This document shows, in pieces, positions 1-8,233 of a stretch of 21,468 nucleotides of DNA. How positions within the stretch are numbered: position 1 is the stretch's first letter; each line of letters starts with the position of its first letter. The notes under the pieces were generated by a model. It saw only the letters and a program-made list of their open reading frames with translations, did not search any database and was not told where the DNA came from. Made by a program: the position numbers and the translations under genes. Origin of the DNA: a virus; the IMG/VR virus record IMGVR_UViG_3300008448_000788, positions 1-21,468 of that record; one strand, given 5' to 3'.

Positions 1-3000
1 ACCTGCTCTAACATTTCCTACAACACTTAACGAAATTAAGTTTCCGACTGATGTAATATTTGCTTGTGACGGGAAAGTAACAGTACTAGCTAATAAAGCG
101 TTAGGCACTTGACCAGTTATATTTGCACCTACTATACCAAACAATCTTGAAGCATTTCCTGCGAACGTACCACTTGTTACACCATTGCTCTTAAAGAATC
201 TTAATGATGATGAACCATTAAAAGTACCATTATCGTTAAATTGAATTTCTGTGTTTGTTCCTGCAGCCGGAACGATATTTAAAATGTTCGCAAAGCTTAA
301 AGTTCCATTACCGTCGGTAGTTATAACATCATCTATTGACCCGCCGGCAATTTTTACATTGGCTATATTTCCTAAATTAGCAAGATTGGCAACAGAAATA
401 TCATTAGCTGTCACATATGAAATTATTGTATTATTTGCATTAATTGTTAGGTTATCAACATTAGATGTAATTGATGTTTGACCAATAGATACACCCACGT
501 TACTTACTGCTAAACTACGCCAAGTATTTGCAGGAATTCCTAAATTATAAGTAGCAGTTACATTAGGCACTAAATTAGACCTTACAAAGTTCGTAACGGA
601 TAAATTATTAAGTGTGGCTGCTGAGTTAATCAGTAAAGTGTTAGCATTTACATTGTCTGACTTAACATTACTGTATGCACTAATATTACCTGTAGCTATT
701 AAATTACCTACATTTGCTAAATTAGCTACTGTTAAATTACTAGTAACACTTATGTTAGCACTTATGATATTTGCAGCATTAACATTAGCAACTGCTGAAA
801 TATTACCACCTCTAACTAGTCCAGTAATACTTAAATTACCGCCACTAATATTTCCAATAGCACTTATAATATTTGCAGAATTAATATTTCCTGCATTTAC
901 ATTTCCACTAGTAATTACTGTTCCGGTAGTGCTTAAGTTTGCGCCTGTGATAGTACCTGCAGCAGTTATACTTCCACTAAATTGAGCATTGGCTAAATTA
1001 CTGTTCCCTGCAACACTTAGATTTCCACTTGTTACTAGATTACCTGCTTCAACATTGCCAGTGGCTGACACTGTTGATCCTATTAATACTGCGGAATTTA
1101 CGGTAGTAGCATTTACAGTAGTAACATTAGCAGTTGAACCATTTATAGTTGATAAATTTGAATTACCTGTAACTGATAATACACCGGTTACCGTAACTGT
1201 ATTTTGACTTATAACAACAACGTTAGAAACATTATTGACACTAACTGCAACGTTTCCATTAGCTGCAGGCACATTGATGCTTGTAGTACCATTAAATAAA
1301 TTACCTCTTACATTTCCTAAGAAGAAATTAGCGGTAACTGCATTACCTAAATTAGCATTTAATGCTGTAATATTTCCTGACGCTGAAAGAGTTGTAGAGT
1401 TAACGTTATTTGCATTAACATTTCCTACTGCAGATATATTACCAGATACACTAACTCCTGCAGCATTAATGTTTGATACAGCACTTACATTTCCTGTTGA
1501 GTTTAAATTTGCAGCAACGATGTTTGCGTTGCTCACTATACCAACTGCACTTATTGTTCCTGTAAAATTAGCATTGGTTACGGAAGCAATATTACCAGCA
1601 GTAACATTTCCTGTTGCTGTGATGTTAGTAGCAGTTGATATTGCGCCCGAAGAAGTTATACCGCCTGCTGCAGCTATATTAAGACCTGAAATATTGCCGG
1701 ATGCGCTGATTGCCGCTGCAGCGGCAATATTATTACCTGATAAGTTTCCTGACGCACTTACAACACCTGTGGTAAATAAGTTTGCACCAGTTACATTACC
1801 GGTTGCACTATGTGTGCCTGTCACTGCAATACCTGTACTTGTAATTACTTGTACATTTGCAGTACCGCCAACGCTTGTTCTTACATTACCATTTGCTGCT
1901 ACAGATACATTACTATTACCATTAATGATTGAGCTTCCTGCAGCAACAGTTAGGTTGGTTAGTAAACTTCCGTCTCCTTGGAAGAAATTCGCTGTTACTA
2001 AATTACCTAAATTAGCATTTAATGCAGTTAAATTACCACTTGCACTAATTTGTCCTGTATTTAGATTATTGACTGTAGCATTTCCAGAAGCACTTATTGT
2101 ACCTGCTACTCCCAAATTAGCAACATTTGCATTTCCGGTTGCGCTGATGCGACCGCTTGTCAGTAAATTAGCACCAGTAATGTTACCAGAAGCTGAGAAC
2201 GTAGATGTGCTGAGATTTCCTAAATTAGAATTACCATTTACAGATACATTTCCTGATACAGATAATCCTGTATTAGTAACAGTAACTACGTTTGCAGTTG
2301 CGCCAGAACTAATTGTAACTGCGCCATTTAATGAAGGAATACTTACGTTACTTGTACCATTACTTATTTGATTTAAGGAACTTTGATTACCTAAATTAAT
2401 ACCTGTTAGGAACGCACCATTTCCCAAAATATAATTAGCTGAAGTTATATTTCCTGTTGAACTTATTTCATTATTAATGATTAAGTTATTTGATGTAATA
2501 TTACCTGAAACAGAAATATTACCAGAATTTACCTGTTGTGCAATTACGGTGCCGGTTGCACTCACATTACCACCTGTAAACAGGTTAGCACCTGTAATGT
2601 TGCCATTTGCACTAACTCTACCCGCAGTATTTAAATTTGATCCTGATATATTGCCATTAGCACTTACTACACTTGCTGCATTTAAATTATTTGCAAGAAC
2701 ATTACCTAATACGCTAATATTAGTACTGACGCTAATACTACTTGCAGTTAATGCACCTCCAGTTGATATTGAAGAGGTTGCTAAAAGATTAGATCCTTGA
2801 ATGTTACTACTTGCCGTTATATTGCCAGTACTAGAAATTATTGCTCCACGTATGTTATTACCGGCAATAATGTTGCTACCAATGTTTAAATTACTACCTG
2901 TAATACTTCCTGTTGCACTTATTGTCACACTTTGTAACGTACTAGTAGTAGGGTTAAATGTTAAATTAGCACTTGCTGCTAATCCACTATTGATATTATA

Positions 3001-4518
3001 TTGAATTTGATTCGTGCTACCTGCAACTATATCCGGTAGTACTACAGGACTCCAGCTAAGATTACCTAAACCATCTGTAACAAGTGTATAGTCAGGAAAT
3101 CCGCCACCTATTCTTACGTTAGAAACATCACCTAATTGGGTAAGTCCATTAACGGTCAATCCATTTAATGTACCTACACTACTAATATTAGGCTGTGAGG
3201 AAGAATCTGCAGTTATGATTGCTGAAACAAAATTTGCGTAAACAGTATTAGATATGTTTGCGTTTTCAGCAGTTAGTGTGTTACTACTAATGCCATTAGC
3301 ATCAGATGAAATTGAAGTATTACCTAAGTAAATAGTATTACCTGATAGGTATAATGATCTCCAACGATTCGTTGCGTTACCTAAATCCTGTTGAATATCA
3401 GTAGCAGGTATTAAATTACCTCTAACAACACCGGTGACCGAAAGATTACCTACATTTGCACTACCTAATGTGTTAACATTTCCTGCTGTTAATGTTCCAC
3501 CTGCACTTACGATACCAGTTGTCCTTAAATTAGCACCGGTAACATTACCCGCAGCACTAATTGCTGAATTAGCATTTACTGTTGTGAAATTTGCCGCTTG
3601 TGCCGTGTTACCGAGGCCTATGTTTCCTGAAAAATTATTTGCAACAATATTAGAAGTTACATTTATATTTGTAATATTTGCATTACCAGCAAGAGCTAAA
3701 TTACTTGTATTTTTATTAAAAGTTAAATTCGCACTTCCACCAAATAGTCCTGCTGTATCTTGGAATTGAATTTGTGTATTAGCTCCGCCAGGCACACCTG
3801 TACCAGCTTGATAAAATGAACATATAATATTACCAGTGTTTGGTGTTGCTGGAGTGAATCCTGTACTGTTAACAGCGTTCGCTAAACCAGGGTCTGAATA
3901 TAGTGAAAAAGTTTTATTTGTTAACTTAACGCCATAGAATTTGTTTGTGCTATTTTCACCCGCTGTTGATATTTGTGTCATACCACTTACACCAATAATG
4001 GTAAGTGGTATACCAGTTACAACTGTGTTGTCATTAATTGTTGTTACAACCGCTGGATTCGTTTTAGAAATATCCTGAATTCTAAAAGTACCAACTCCTG
4101 TACCTTCCCATGTAAGATTTCCTGTACCGTCAGTAGTGAGAACATAACCATTCAAACCTCCGCGCATAACAACATTATTTGCGTTTCCTAGGTCAATCTT
4201 AATATTACTTGTTCCACCTGCGTTAACCCATGTATTTGCATTTGCTACTAAAACTTGACCATTTCCAACTGGACTAGTTAAAGCAATTTGGGTATTAGCG
4301 GTTCCGCCTATTTTAGACCAATTTAAAACAGAAACTTCTGTTAAAATTTCAGTCTGAGTGGTTAATGAGTTACCAGCTGGAGGAAATAAATTGGGATCAT
4401 TTCCTATGTATAATCTACGCTCATCAGTTGCAAAACCTAATTCGCCTTCAGCTAGCTGGGGCAAATCAACGTTAGCCCCTGTACGGTGTTGAATCTTAGA
4501 AATCTGTATAATAGCCAT
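1..4518 (-). CDS. Repetitive tail-fibre-like virion protein, partial (runs off left edge)
   Basis: The frame is open for 1506 codons from the ATG at 4518 to the window edge with no stop, so the C-terminus is missing. Residues 1-40 (IQHRTG then LAEGELGFATDERRLYIG) match the N-terminal domain found on phage tropism determinants and fibres, which usually anchors the protein to the baseplate. After it come recurring modules: three copies of NVxIxGG..TDGxGNLxW (about 115-137, 467-489, 1387-1409), three of NTQIQF.D..F.GSANLTF (about 247-267, 502-521, 1422-1440), and two of LG.ATNRWRSLYLS (about 379-392, 1326-1339). Residues 535-1280 are mostly 17-residue repeats of the form GNITGANLxTxGxVSAS, rich in Gly, Asn, Ala, Ser and Thr, consistent with a beta-solenoid shaft. 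Almost no Cys or Trp is present. The role as a host-contacting fibre is inferred. A late-promoter motif lies 31 bases upstream. Confidence 0.85.
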   Translation of the reverse strand, partial: MAIIQISKIQHRTGANVDLPQLAEGELGFATDERRLYIGNDPNLFPPAGNSLTTQTEILTEVSVLNWSKIGGTANTQIALTSPVGNGQVLVANANTWVNAGGTSNIKIDLGNANNVVMRGGLNGYVLTTDGTGNLTWEGTGVGTFRIQDISKTNPAVVTTINDNTVVTGIPLTIIGVSGMTQISTAGENSTNKFYGVKLTNKTFSLYSDPGLANAVNSTGFTPATPNTGNIICSFYQAGTGVPGGANTQIQFQDTAGLFGGSANLTFNKNTSNLALAGNANITNINVTSNIVANNFSGNIGLGNTAQAANFTTVNANSAISAAGNVTGANLRTTGIVSAGGTLTAGNVNTLGSANVGNLSVTGVVRGNLIPATDIQQDLGNATNRWRSLYLSGNTIYLGNTSISSDANGISSNTLTAENANISNTVYANFVSAIITADSSSQPNISSVGTLNGLTVNGLTQLGDVSNVRIGGGFPDYTLVTDGLGNLSWSPVVLPDIVAGSTNQIQYNINSGLAASANLTFNPTTSTLQSVTISATGSITGSNLNIGSNIIAGNNIRGAIISSTGNITASSNIQGSNLLATSSISTGGALTASSISVSTNISVLGNVLANNLNAASVVSANGNISGSNLNTAGRVSANGNITGANLFTGGNVSATGTVIAQQVNSGNISVSGNITSNNLIINNEISSTGNITSANYILGNGAFLTGINLGNQSSLNQISNGTSNVSIPSLNGAVTISSGATANVVTVTNTGLSVSGNVSVNGNSNLGNLSTSTFSASGNITGANLLTSGRISATGNANVANLGVAGTISASGNATVNNLNTGQISASGNLTALNANLGNLVTANFFQGDGSLLTNLTVAAGSSIINGNSNVSVAANGNVRTSVGGTANVQVITSTGIAVTGTHSATGNVTGANLFTTGVVSASGNLSGNNIAAAAAISASGNISGLNIAAAGGITSSGAISTATNITATGNVTAGNIASVTNANFTGTISAVGIVSNANIVAANLNSTGNVSAVSNINAAGVSVSGNISAVGNVNANNVNSTTLSASGNITALNANLGNAVTANFFLGNVRGNLFNGTTSINVPAANGNVAVSVNNVSNVVVISQNTVTVTGVLSVTGNSNLSTINGSTANVTTVNATTVNSAVLIGSTVSATGNVEAGNLVTSGNLSVAGNSNLANAQFSGSITAAGTITGANLSTTGTVITSGNVNAGNINSANIISAIGNISGGNLSITGLVRGGNISAVANVNAANIISANISVTSNLTVANLANVGNLIATGNISAYSNVKSDNVNANTLLINSAATLNNLSVTNFVRSNLVPNVTATYNLGIPANTWRSLAVSNVGVSIGQTSITSNVDNLTINANNTIISYVTANDISVANLANLGNIANVKIAGGSIDDVITTDGNGTLSFANILNIVPAAGTNTEIQFNDNGTFNGSSSLRFFKSNGVTSGTFAGNASRLFGIVGANITGQVPNALLASTVTFPSQANITSVGNLISLSVVGNVRAG
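535..2916 (-). repeat. 51-bp (17-residue) tandem repeats inside the fibre gene, with a 660-bp higher-order duplication
   Basis: Translated minus-strand repeats such as GNVTGANLFTTGVVSAS, GNLSGNNIAAAAAISAS and GNISGLNIAAAGGITSS follow one another at exactly 17 residues. A larger unit starting at ITALNANLGN..VTANFF occurs at about residues 830 and 1050, 220 codons apart; at DNA level 1342-1365 and 2002-2025 share 24 identical bases at an offset of 660. A more diverged third copy begins near residue 691. The repeats are degenerate, so the edges given are approximate. Confidence 0.8.
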
Positions 4519-4548
4519 AGTATAATTCTTATGAAAAGATGATTATAC

Positions 4549-4556
4549 TATTTATC
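4549..4556 (-). promoter_or_regulatory. T4-type late promoter motif GATAAATA for the fibre gene
   Basis: The minus strand reads GATAAATA, matching NATAAATA, 30 bases before the fibre ATG. With T4 geometry (motif at about -13 to -6) the start would be near 4543, giving a 25-base leader that contains AAGAA. A perfect 7-bp inverted repeat with a 3-base loop (4556-4572) abuts the upstream edge of the motif. Confidence 0.65.
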
Positions 4557-4576
4557 AATCTAAAATAGATTGGAAA

Positions 4577-5263
4577 CTATAGAAATTTACTGTAATATTC
4601 GTCTAATTTACGGAACCAAAGATCAGAATATTTCTGAAATTCACCCCCTTCAACTATGAATTCTAGATATTGATTGTCTGCAGTACACATAAAAATTACG
4701 CCTTTTGTAATCTTTGTTCCGTAAACTTCGTTATGTGCATTTGCATATGCTGCTGATTGTATGAAATAATCTTCAATCCATTCACGCTTTTTTACTTTAT
4801 TGCTCTGTTTGTGATCCATAATAGCTTCATCACCATCATGTATTCCGCACAAGTCTGTGGTACCAGCATAAATCTTAGGGAAGTAAAGAGGAACTTCTAC
4901 GCCCCATGCTTCATTTACTTTACAAAGACCTTGCTCAATAATAGACTTAGCCATTGTATGACTTTGTACGCTATAAGGATTACTTCCTGGATCTTTTAGT
5001 GATCCTTCTTTGATATAATCCTCAATGAATTTGTGCATTCGTGTTCCACGACCGGCTGCTTCAGTAGTAATCTCTTGCGCACGTTTATGACCAACACGGT
5101 TTCGCCATTCCATTAATGCTTTTTTAGATTCTTCGGACTTCGTTGCGTCTAGTATAGTTGTTACGCTAGGAAGTTTTTCACCGTCTGGAGTAGCATACTT
5201 TCTTGAACCGTTAATTGTCTCTTTGTTGATTTTGACGTAATTGAATTTGTTTGGATTATACAT
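4577..5263 (-). CDS. PD-(D/E)XK-family exonuclease (RecB/Cas4/MGME1-like fold)
   Basis: This 228-residue protein shows the motif order of RecB-type nucleases: RGTRMHKFIEDY near 72-83 with H77, GTTD with D137, DHK at 150-152 as the (D/E)xK metal-binding site, and Q169-SAAY as the helix motif that follows it. These are the residues expected to bind Mg2+ and cut DNA, probably from an end. It is close to the usual size of single-domain members. Its ATG overlaps the end of the 2OG oxygenase gene by 8 bases, so the two are probably coupled. A role in recombination, host DNA breakdown or end processing is inferred; the family is known and the exact substrate is not visible. Confidence 0.8.
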   Translation of the reverse strand: MYNPNKFNYVKINKETINGSRKYATPDGEKLPSVTTILDATKSEESKKALMEWRNRVGHKRAQEITTEAAGRGTRMHKFIEDYIKEGSLKDPGSNPYSVQSHTMAKSIIEQGLCKVNEAWGVEVPLYFPKIYAGTTDLCGIHDGDEAIMDHKQSNKVKKREWIEDYFIQSAAYANAHNEVYGTKITKGVIFMCTADNQYLEFIVEGGEFQKYSDLWFRKLDEYYSKFL

Positions 5264-5843
5264 TTTTATATTTTATATTAAAGCTTAAACTAATTCTTTC
5301 ATCAGTAGCTGGAAGTGTTCTATGCATCAAATTGCTCATAAAAATGATGCATCTACCTTCCAAACTGTTATAATCACTAGTATGGCAATTATTTAAATTA
5401 GTCTCTGTATATTTTGGAGTTATTGGTTGATAGAAATGATATGGTGATTGAAATACAAAGTCTTTTTCTCCTGAACTTTTAATATAAAAAACTCCAGATA
5501 AAAGTGAATCAGGGTGTAAATGCAAGTCTTGAAATCCATGTACTTGATAAGAATTTAACCAAGAATCTACAAAATATAATTCTTCTTTTTCTATTTTATG
5601 TATGTCACAAAATACGGCTATAGTTTGTATTATTTGTTCTTTTATTTTAGTAAATTCTTTAAGATTTAACACATTTGCATAGGTTCGTACTGTGCTAAGG
5701 CAGGGACTATTAAAAGGTTTACCCCCATGCTCAGATATAATATCCCGTGAAAGGTCTATTAAATCGTCAGGTACTTTTCCAAAATCTTTGTAAACTACTA
5801 GAGAAGGGAATAGATAATTGTAGTTAAAAGTGTCATCGGACAT
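5256..5843 (-). CDS. 2-oxoglutarate/Fe(II)-dependent oxygenase family protein
   Basis: The 195-residue product fits the phage-borne 2OG-Fe(II) oxygenase group with the signature WLNSYxxGxxQxxHxHPxSxLSGVFYI. Candidate iron ligands are H108 (or H110) with D112 and the distal H174 in SNLMHRTLP; R184 in DERISLSFN is placed to bind the 2-oxoglutarate carboxylate. Such enzymes hydroxylate or demethylate proteins, nucleic acids or small molecules; the substrate here cannot be told from sequence. It sits just downstream of an IscA-like gene (36-base gap) and overlaps the nuclease gene. No clear Shine-Dalgarno is seen upstream of the ATG. Confidence 0.8.
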   Translation of the reverse strand: MSDDTFNYNYLFPSLVVYKDFGKVPDDLIDLSRDIISEHGGKPFNSPCLSTVRTYANVLNLKEFTKIKEQIIQTIAVFCDIHKIEKEELYFVDSWLNSYQVHGFQDLHLHPDSLLSGVFYIKSSGEKDFVFQSPYHFYQPITPKYTETNLNNCHTSDYNSLEGRCIIFMSNLMHRTLPATDERISLSFNIKYKNV

Positions 5844-5879
5844 CTATGAATTGTATTACAATATTACTAATAATACAAC

Positions 5880-6206
5880 TTAAACGGTAAAACTTTCTCC
5901 GCAACCGCAACGTGCCTTTTCATTGGGATTGATAAAGTCAAACCCTTCATTGAGTCCTTCTCGTTTCCATTCCATTGTAAGACCGCTTACATAGGGCAAG
6001 TCTTTTTGACTGACAACAACAATAACATCATTTGTGTTGTAGCTCATGTAGCTTCCTGAATCAGGTAAATTATCAACATATTCTAATTTGTATGCTAAAC
6101 CACTGCAACCAGTAGTTTGCACACCTATCATTATGCCTAATCCTTTACCACGTTTTTGAATTTGTTGTTTGACTTTGTTTGCTGCTTTTTCGGTGAGTAT
6201 AATCAT
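5880..6206 (-). CDS. IscA/ErpA/HesB-like A-type iron-sulfur carrier
   Basis: At 108 residues this is a full-length A-type carrier. The three conserved cysteines are present: C34 in TTGCSGLAYKLEY and C100 and C102 in the C-terminal CGCGESF. The start LTEKAANKVKQQI and the segment GFDFINPNEKARCGCGESF are family hallmarks. Such proteins bind and deliver Fe-S clusters or iron to client enzymes in the cytoplasm. HesB-like genes are known in aquatic T4-like phages. The ATG overlaps the stop of the preceding gene as ATGA. A client is not identified; the neighbouring iron-dependent oxygenase and nuclease are candidates by position only. Confidence 0.92.
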   Translation of the reverse strand: MIILTEKAANKVKQQIQKRGKGLGIMIGVQTTGCSGLAYKLEYVDNLPDSGSYMSYNTNDVIVVVSQKDLPYVSGLTMEWKREGLNEGFDFINPNEKARCGCGESFTV

Positions 6207-6532
6207 CTTTTATCGCTGGCTCTTTGTGCCATTTTTGCAACAGTTTTTTCAGCATCATCAACACTCATTGGTGTTTTGCCGTCAGTTTTTTGACCTTTGA
6301 AAATAACTTCGTCACCTTTAATATCATCAATGATGTTTACTAAAGGCTCCTTAGATATCATGTCACGTAAATCACTTATATCAACACTGATGTCATTGTT
6401 ATTCATCAATTGCAAGAATGCATCAACTGACATAGGTTTGTTTGCATGTAGGTATCTATCCTTAAGTTGGTCAGTTATTGCAACTAACTTAACTCTAAGT
6501 GGATCGGTACCTACAAACTCAAATAAACGCAT
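6203..6532 (-). CDS. Small acidic/helical protein of unknown function (MRLFEF start)
   Basis: This 109-residue protein begins MRLFEFVGTDPLRVKLVAITDQLKDRY and looks helical, with a charged C-terminus ending AKMAQRASDKR. No catalytic motif, signal or membrane segment is visible. It starts 2 bases after the stop of the 242-residue gene and its own stop overlaps the IscA ATG, so it belongs to the same late transcript. The position next to a scaffold-like gene suggests a virion or assembly role, but that is only inference. Confidence 0.75.
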   Translation of the reverse strand: MRLFEFVGTDPLRVKLVAITDQLKDRYLHANKPMSVDAFLQLMNNNDISVDISDLRDMISKEPLVNIIDDIKGDEVIFKGQKTDGKTPMSVDDAEKTVAKMAQRASDKR

Positions 6533-6534
6533 TA

Positions 6535-7263
6535 TTATCTTTTGCCACGGCCTAATTTAGGAGCAGGAATTTCTTCACTGTCCATTTCATCTTCAGGTGG
6601 CGTTGGTAATTCTTCTGCACCTTGAGCCATAGCGTCAACTTCAGGCTCGCCCATTGATGGTGCAGCGCCCATATTACCCATACCGCCCATGCCAGGCATA
6701 CCGCTACCAAAACCACTACCTTGTCCTGTGACAACATTTAAGGCACTTTGTAATCCACTTTTAGCTTGTGTCAATGCTGCTTGCAATCCAGACAAAGCTT
6801 CAGTCGCCATTGCATTGAATTGCTCTCCTTGGTCACTGCCCATTTCACCGCTAACACTTTCTACTACTGCAGGCAATTCTTTTACTAGCATGTCAGAAAC
6901 ATCTTCAATCATTTTCTGAACACTGTCCATCATATCTTTAGCCGCAAGAACAACCTGTGCTTGTTCAATTTCTTCGTTTTCTACAACGATACGACTGTTA
7001 TATTTTGGTGTTTCTTTTAGTTCAGCATAATAGTCTGACAATGCTTGTTCCATAAACACTAGTTTTAGATACTGTGGATTATTTTCGCTGGAATAGGATT
7101 TATCAGTTTCTTTTACCTCGCTGATTAAGTTTTTTACTTTACCGAGCATGTTTCTTGTCTGTGACAAGCTTAGCTTCTCGATCGGAAGATCGGTGTTAAA
7201 GTTTTCTCTTAAAGCCTTTTTGGCCATTGCGTAAGGTTTTTGATTAAATTCTGTAAGTTTCAT
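6535..7263 (-). CDS. Unknown late protein with Gly/Met-rich linker and acidic tail (structural or scaffold-like)
   Basis: I choose the ATG at 7263 (242 residues, MKLTEFNQKPYAMAK). A TTG at 7275 extends the frame by 4 codons, but GGGA lies 6 bases before the ATG. Residues 1-180 look helical, with RNMLGKVKNLISEVKET and NNPQYLKLVFMEQALSDYY; residues about 181-204 are a Gly/Met-rich stretch (SGMPGMGGMGNMG); residues 205-232 are strongly acidic; the end is basic (LGRGKR). This composition resembles assembly or core proteins, but no family is firmly recognised. Two late-promoter motifs lie upstream, which suggests strong late expression. Confidence 0.75.
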   Translation of the reverse strand: MKLTEFNQKPYAMAKKALRENFNTDLPIEKLSLSQTRNMLGKVKNLISEVKETDKSYSSENNPQYLKLVFMEQALSDYYAELKETPKYNSRIVVENEEIEQAQVVLAAKDMMDSVQKMIEDVSDMLVKELPAVVESVSGEMGSDQGEQFNAMATEALSGLQAALTQAKSGLQSALNVVTGQGSGFGSGMPGMGGMGNMGAAPSMGEPEVDAMAQGAEELPTPPEDEMDSEEIPAPKLGRGKR

Positions 7264-7285
7264 AGTAATTCCCAAAGATGTATAG

Positions 7286-7293
7286 TATTTATC
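7286..7293 (-). promoter_or_regulatory. Late promoter motif GATAAATA (proximal of a tandem pair)
   Basis: The minus-strand GATAAATA ends 22 bases before the ATG at 7263. A T4-like spacing predicts a start near 7280 and a 17-base leader carrying GGGA. A second NATAAATA match lies 11 bases further upstream. Confidence 0.6.
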
Positions 7294-7303
7294 AAGATTT
7301 CAA

Positions 7304-7780
7304 TTATTTATAGGAACTAGTGCCTAGCCAATTCATTTGAAATCTTCTTGCTTTTTGACTGAAATCTGTCATTTCTATCGTTAGTCTATCCTGTTTTAGT
7401 TTATTTTCAACTAATTTATTTGAGTATATAAATTTTTTGTCTTTATCTTTAACATTTTTCAGATATCGTTCAATTAGTGCAGAGGACATGGATAATCCAG
7501 TTATTTGACTATCTAAGAATTTTACCCTTTGTGACTCTACAACTAAATTTTTGTTGTCCAAAGTACACCAAGTCAATGCATTTTTCAATGTTAAAAATCT
7601 GTGTTCTGTATCATTGTACAATTTAGTGACTTTAAAACCTGCATTTGTTTTGGTAATCAGATACTTTTCAAAGACCCTATACCCGTTATTTTCCTGTATA
7701 ATCACGAATTTTTTAATGTTATTAACAGTGTTCGGGTCTATGATTTTTTGAATAGCCCTAAGTAATTCTATGTCAGTCAT
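7304..7780 (-). CDS. Conserved-type phage protein of unknown function, 158 residues
   Basis: I place the start at the ATG at 7780 (MTDIELLRAIQKIIDPNTV); a TTG at 7795 would add 5 residues, but it falls in what looks like the ribosome-binding stretch (GAGG, about 10 bases before the ATG). The ATG overlaps the end of the preceding gene by 8 bases. The protein is lysine-rich and mixed alpha/beta, with a C-terminal helical region (NKLVENKLKQDRLTIEMTDF). No catalytic motif is visible. It looks like a family I associate with marine T4-like phages, without known function. Confidence 0.7.
   Translation of the reverse strand: MTDIELLRAIQKIIDPNTVNNIKKFVIIQENNGYRVFEKYLITKTNAGFKVTKLYNDTEHRFLTLKNALTWCTLDNKNLVVESQRVKFLDSQITGLSMSSALIERYLKNVKDKDKKFIYSNKLVENKLKQDRLTIEMTDFSQKARRFQMNWLGTSSYK
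7305..7312 (-). promoter_or_regulatory. Late promoter motif TATAAATA (distal of a tandem pair)
   Basis: This is a perfect TATAAATA on the minus strand. It overlaps the TAA stop codon of the upstream 158-residue gene, so the codons TAT AAA TAA also spell the promoter. It sits 19 bases from the proximal copy. Confidence 0.5.
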
Positions 7781-8228
7781 CGGACAATACCTCAAAATAA
7801 ATGTTTCTAAGCTCAGGGCTAGTATCTAAAAAACTGGGCATCTGGATGTAATTTCTGTCATTTTTAATCATTGGAACTAAATCGCAGTCTGTGTAAAGTG
7901 ATCCCAAATCATCATGTCCGTCAGAAAATACGCTTTTATAGTTTACGGAAAACTCAAAAGCCCAACAAGAATTAGGTTCTTCTGTTGAATACAAAAATCC
8001 AAAGTTCTCAAGTTTCTCAGGATCAAGTACTAATTTAACTGGATCCGTAATGTTTTCAGGCTGCGCCCTTAAGGATACTACCTGTATAACAGTATCTAAA
8101 TTACATTGAGTGTTTCTTTTACTTTGCCAATCTAGTGCCTCTACTGTAGTCGCATTTAATAAGCTTTTTTTATTTGTAACATTTGTTTTAGTAATATCAA
8201 ACAAAGTAAAACATCTGATTTTTGTCAT
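7773..8228 (-). CDS. Conserved-type phage protein of unknown function (MTKIRCFTLFDIT)
   Basis: The 151-residue product starts MTKIRCFTLFDITKTNVTNKK and contains QVVSLRAQPENIT and CWAFEFSVNYKSVF, a pattern I associate with an uncharacterised protein of T4-like marine phages. There is no other usable start codon near the N-terminus, and no Shine-Dalgarno: the bases before the ATG are TATAAATA followed by AAGTG-like sequence. The late promoter motif predicts a transcript beginning at the ATG itself. The gene follows a terminator directly, so it opens a new late unit with the 158-residue gene. Confidence 0.75.
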   Translation of the reverse strand: MTKIRCFTLFDITKTNVTNKKSLLNATTVEALDWQSKRNTQCNLDTVIQVVSLRAQPENITDPVKLVLDPEKLENFGFLYSTEEPNSCWAFEFSVNYKSVFSDGHDDLGSLYTDCDLVPMIKNDRNYIQMPSFLDTSPELRNIYFEVLSDD

Positions 8229-8233
8229 ACACT

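Noticed and set aside
535-2916. Repeats at regular spacing that could suggest a CRISPR array.
   Set aside because: The 51-bp period is in frame, degenerate and coding throughout, with no conserved repeat/unique spacer alternation.
251-4191. Several plus-strand open frames (up to 378 codons at 1235-2371) whose products look like hydrophobic Leu/Ala/Pro/Val-rich membrane proteins.
   Set aside because: They lie antisense to the fibre gene, whose repeated Asn/Gly/Ala/Thr codons keep the opposite frames open. They mirror its repeat period and have no ribosome-binding sites; the minus frame is continuous over 1506 codons.
1-4518. Possible diversity-generating retroelement target, given the tropism-determinant-like N-terminus.
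   Set aside because: No reverse transcriptase, template repeat or adenine-biased variable region is visible, and the C-terminus lies outside the window.
5852-5877. AT-rich inverted repeat (TGTATTA/TAATACA) between the IscA and oxygenase genes.
   Set aside because: The stem is weak, the loop is 12 bases and no T-run follows; it may be chance in AT-rich DNA.
6552-6919. Open frames overlapping the Gly/Met-rich gene on both strands.
   Set aside because: They follow from the low-complexity sequence of the real gene and lack starts with ribosome-binding sites.
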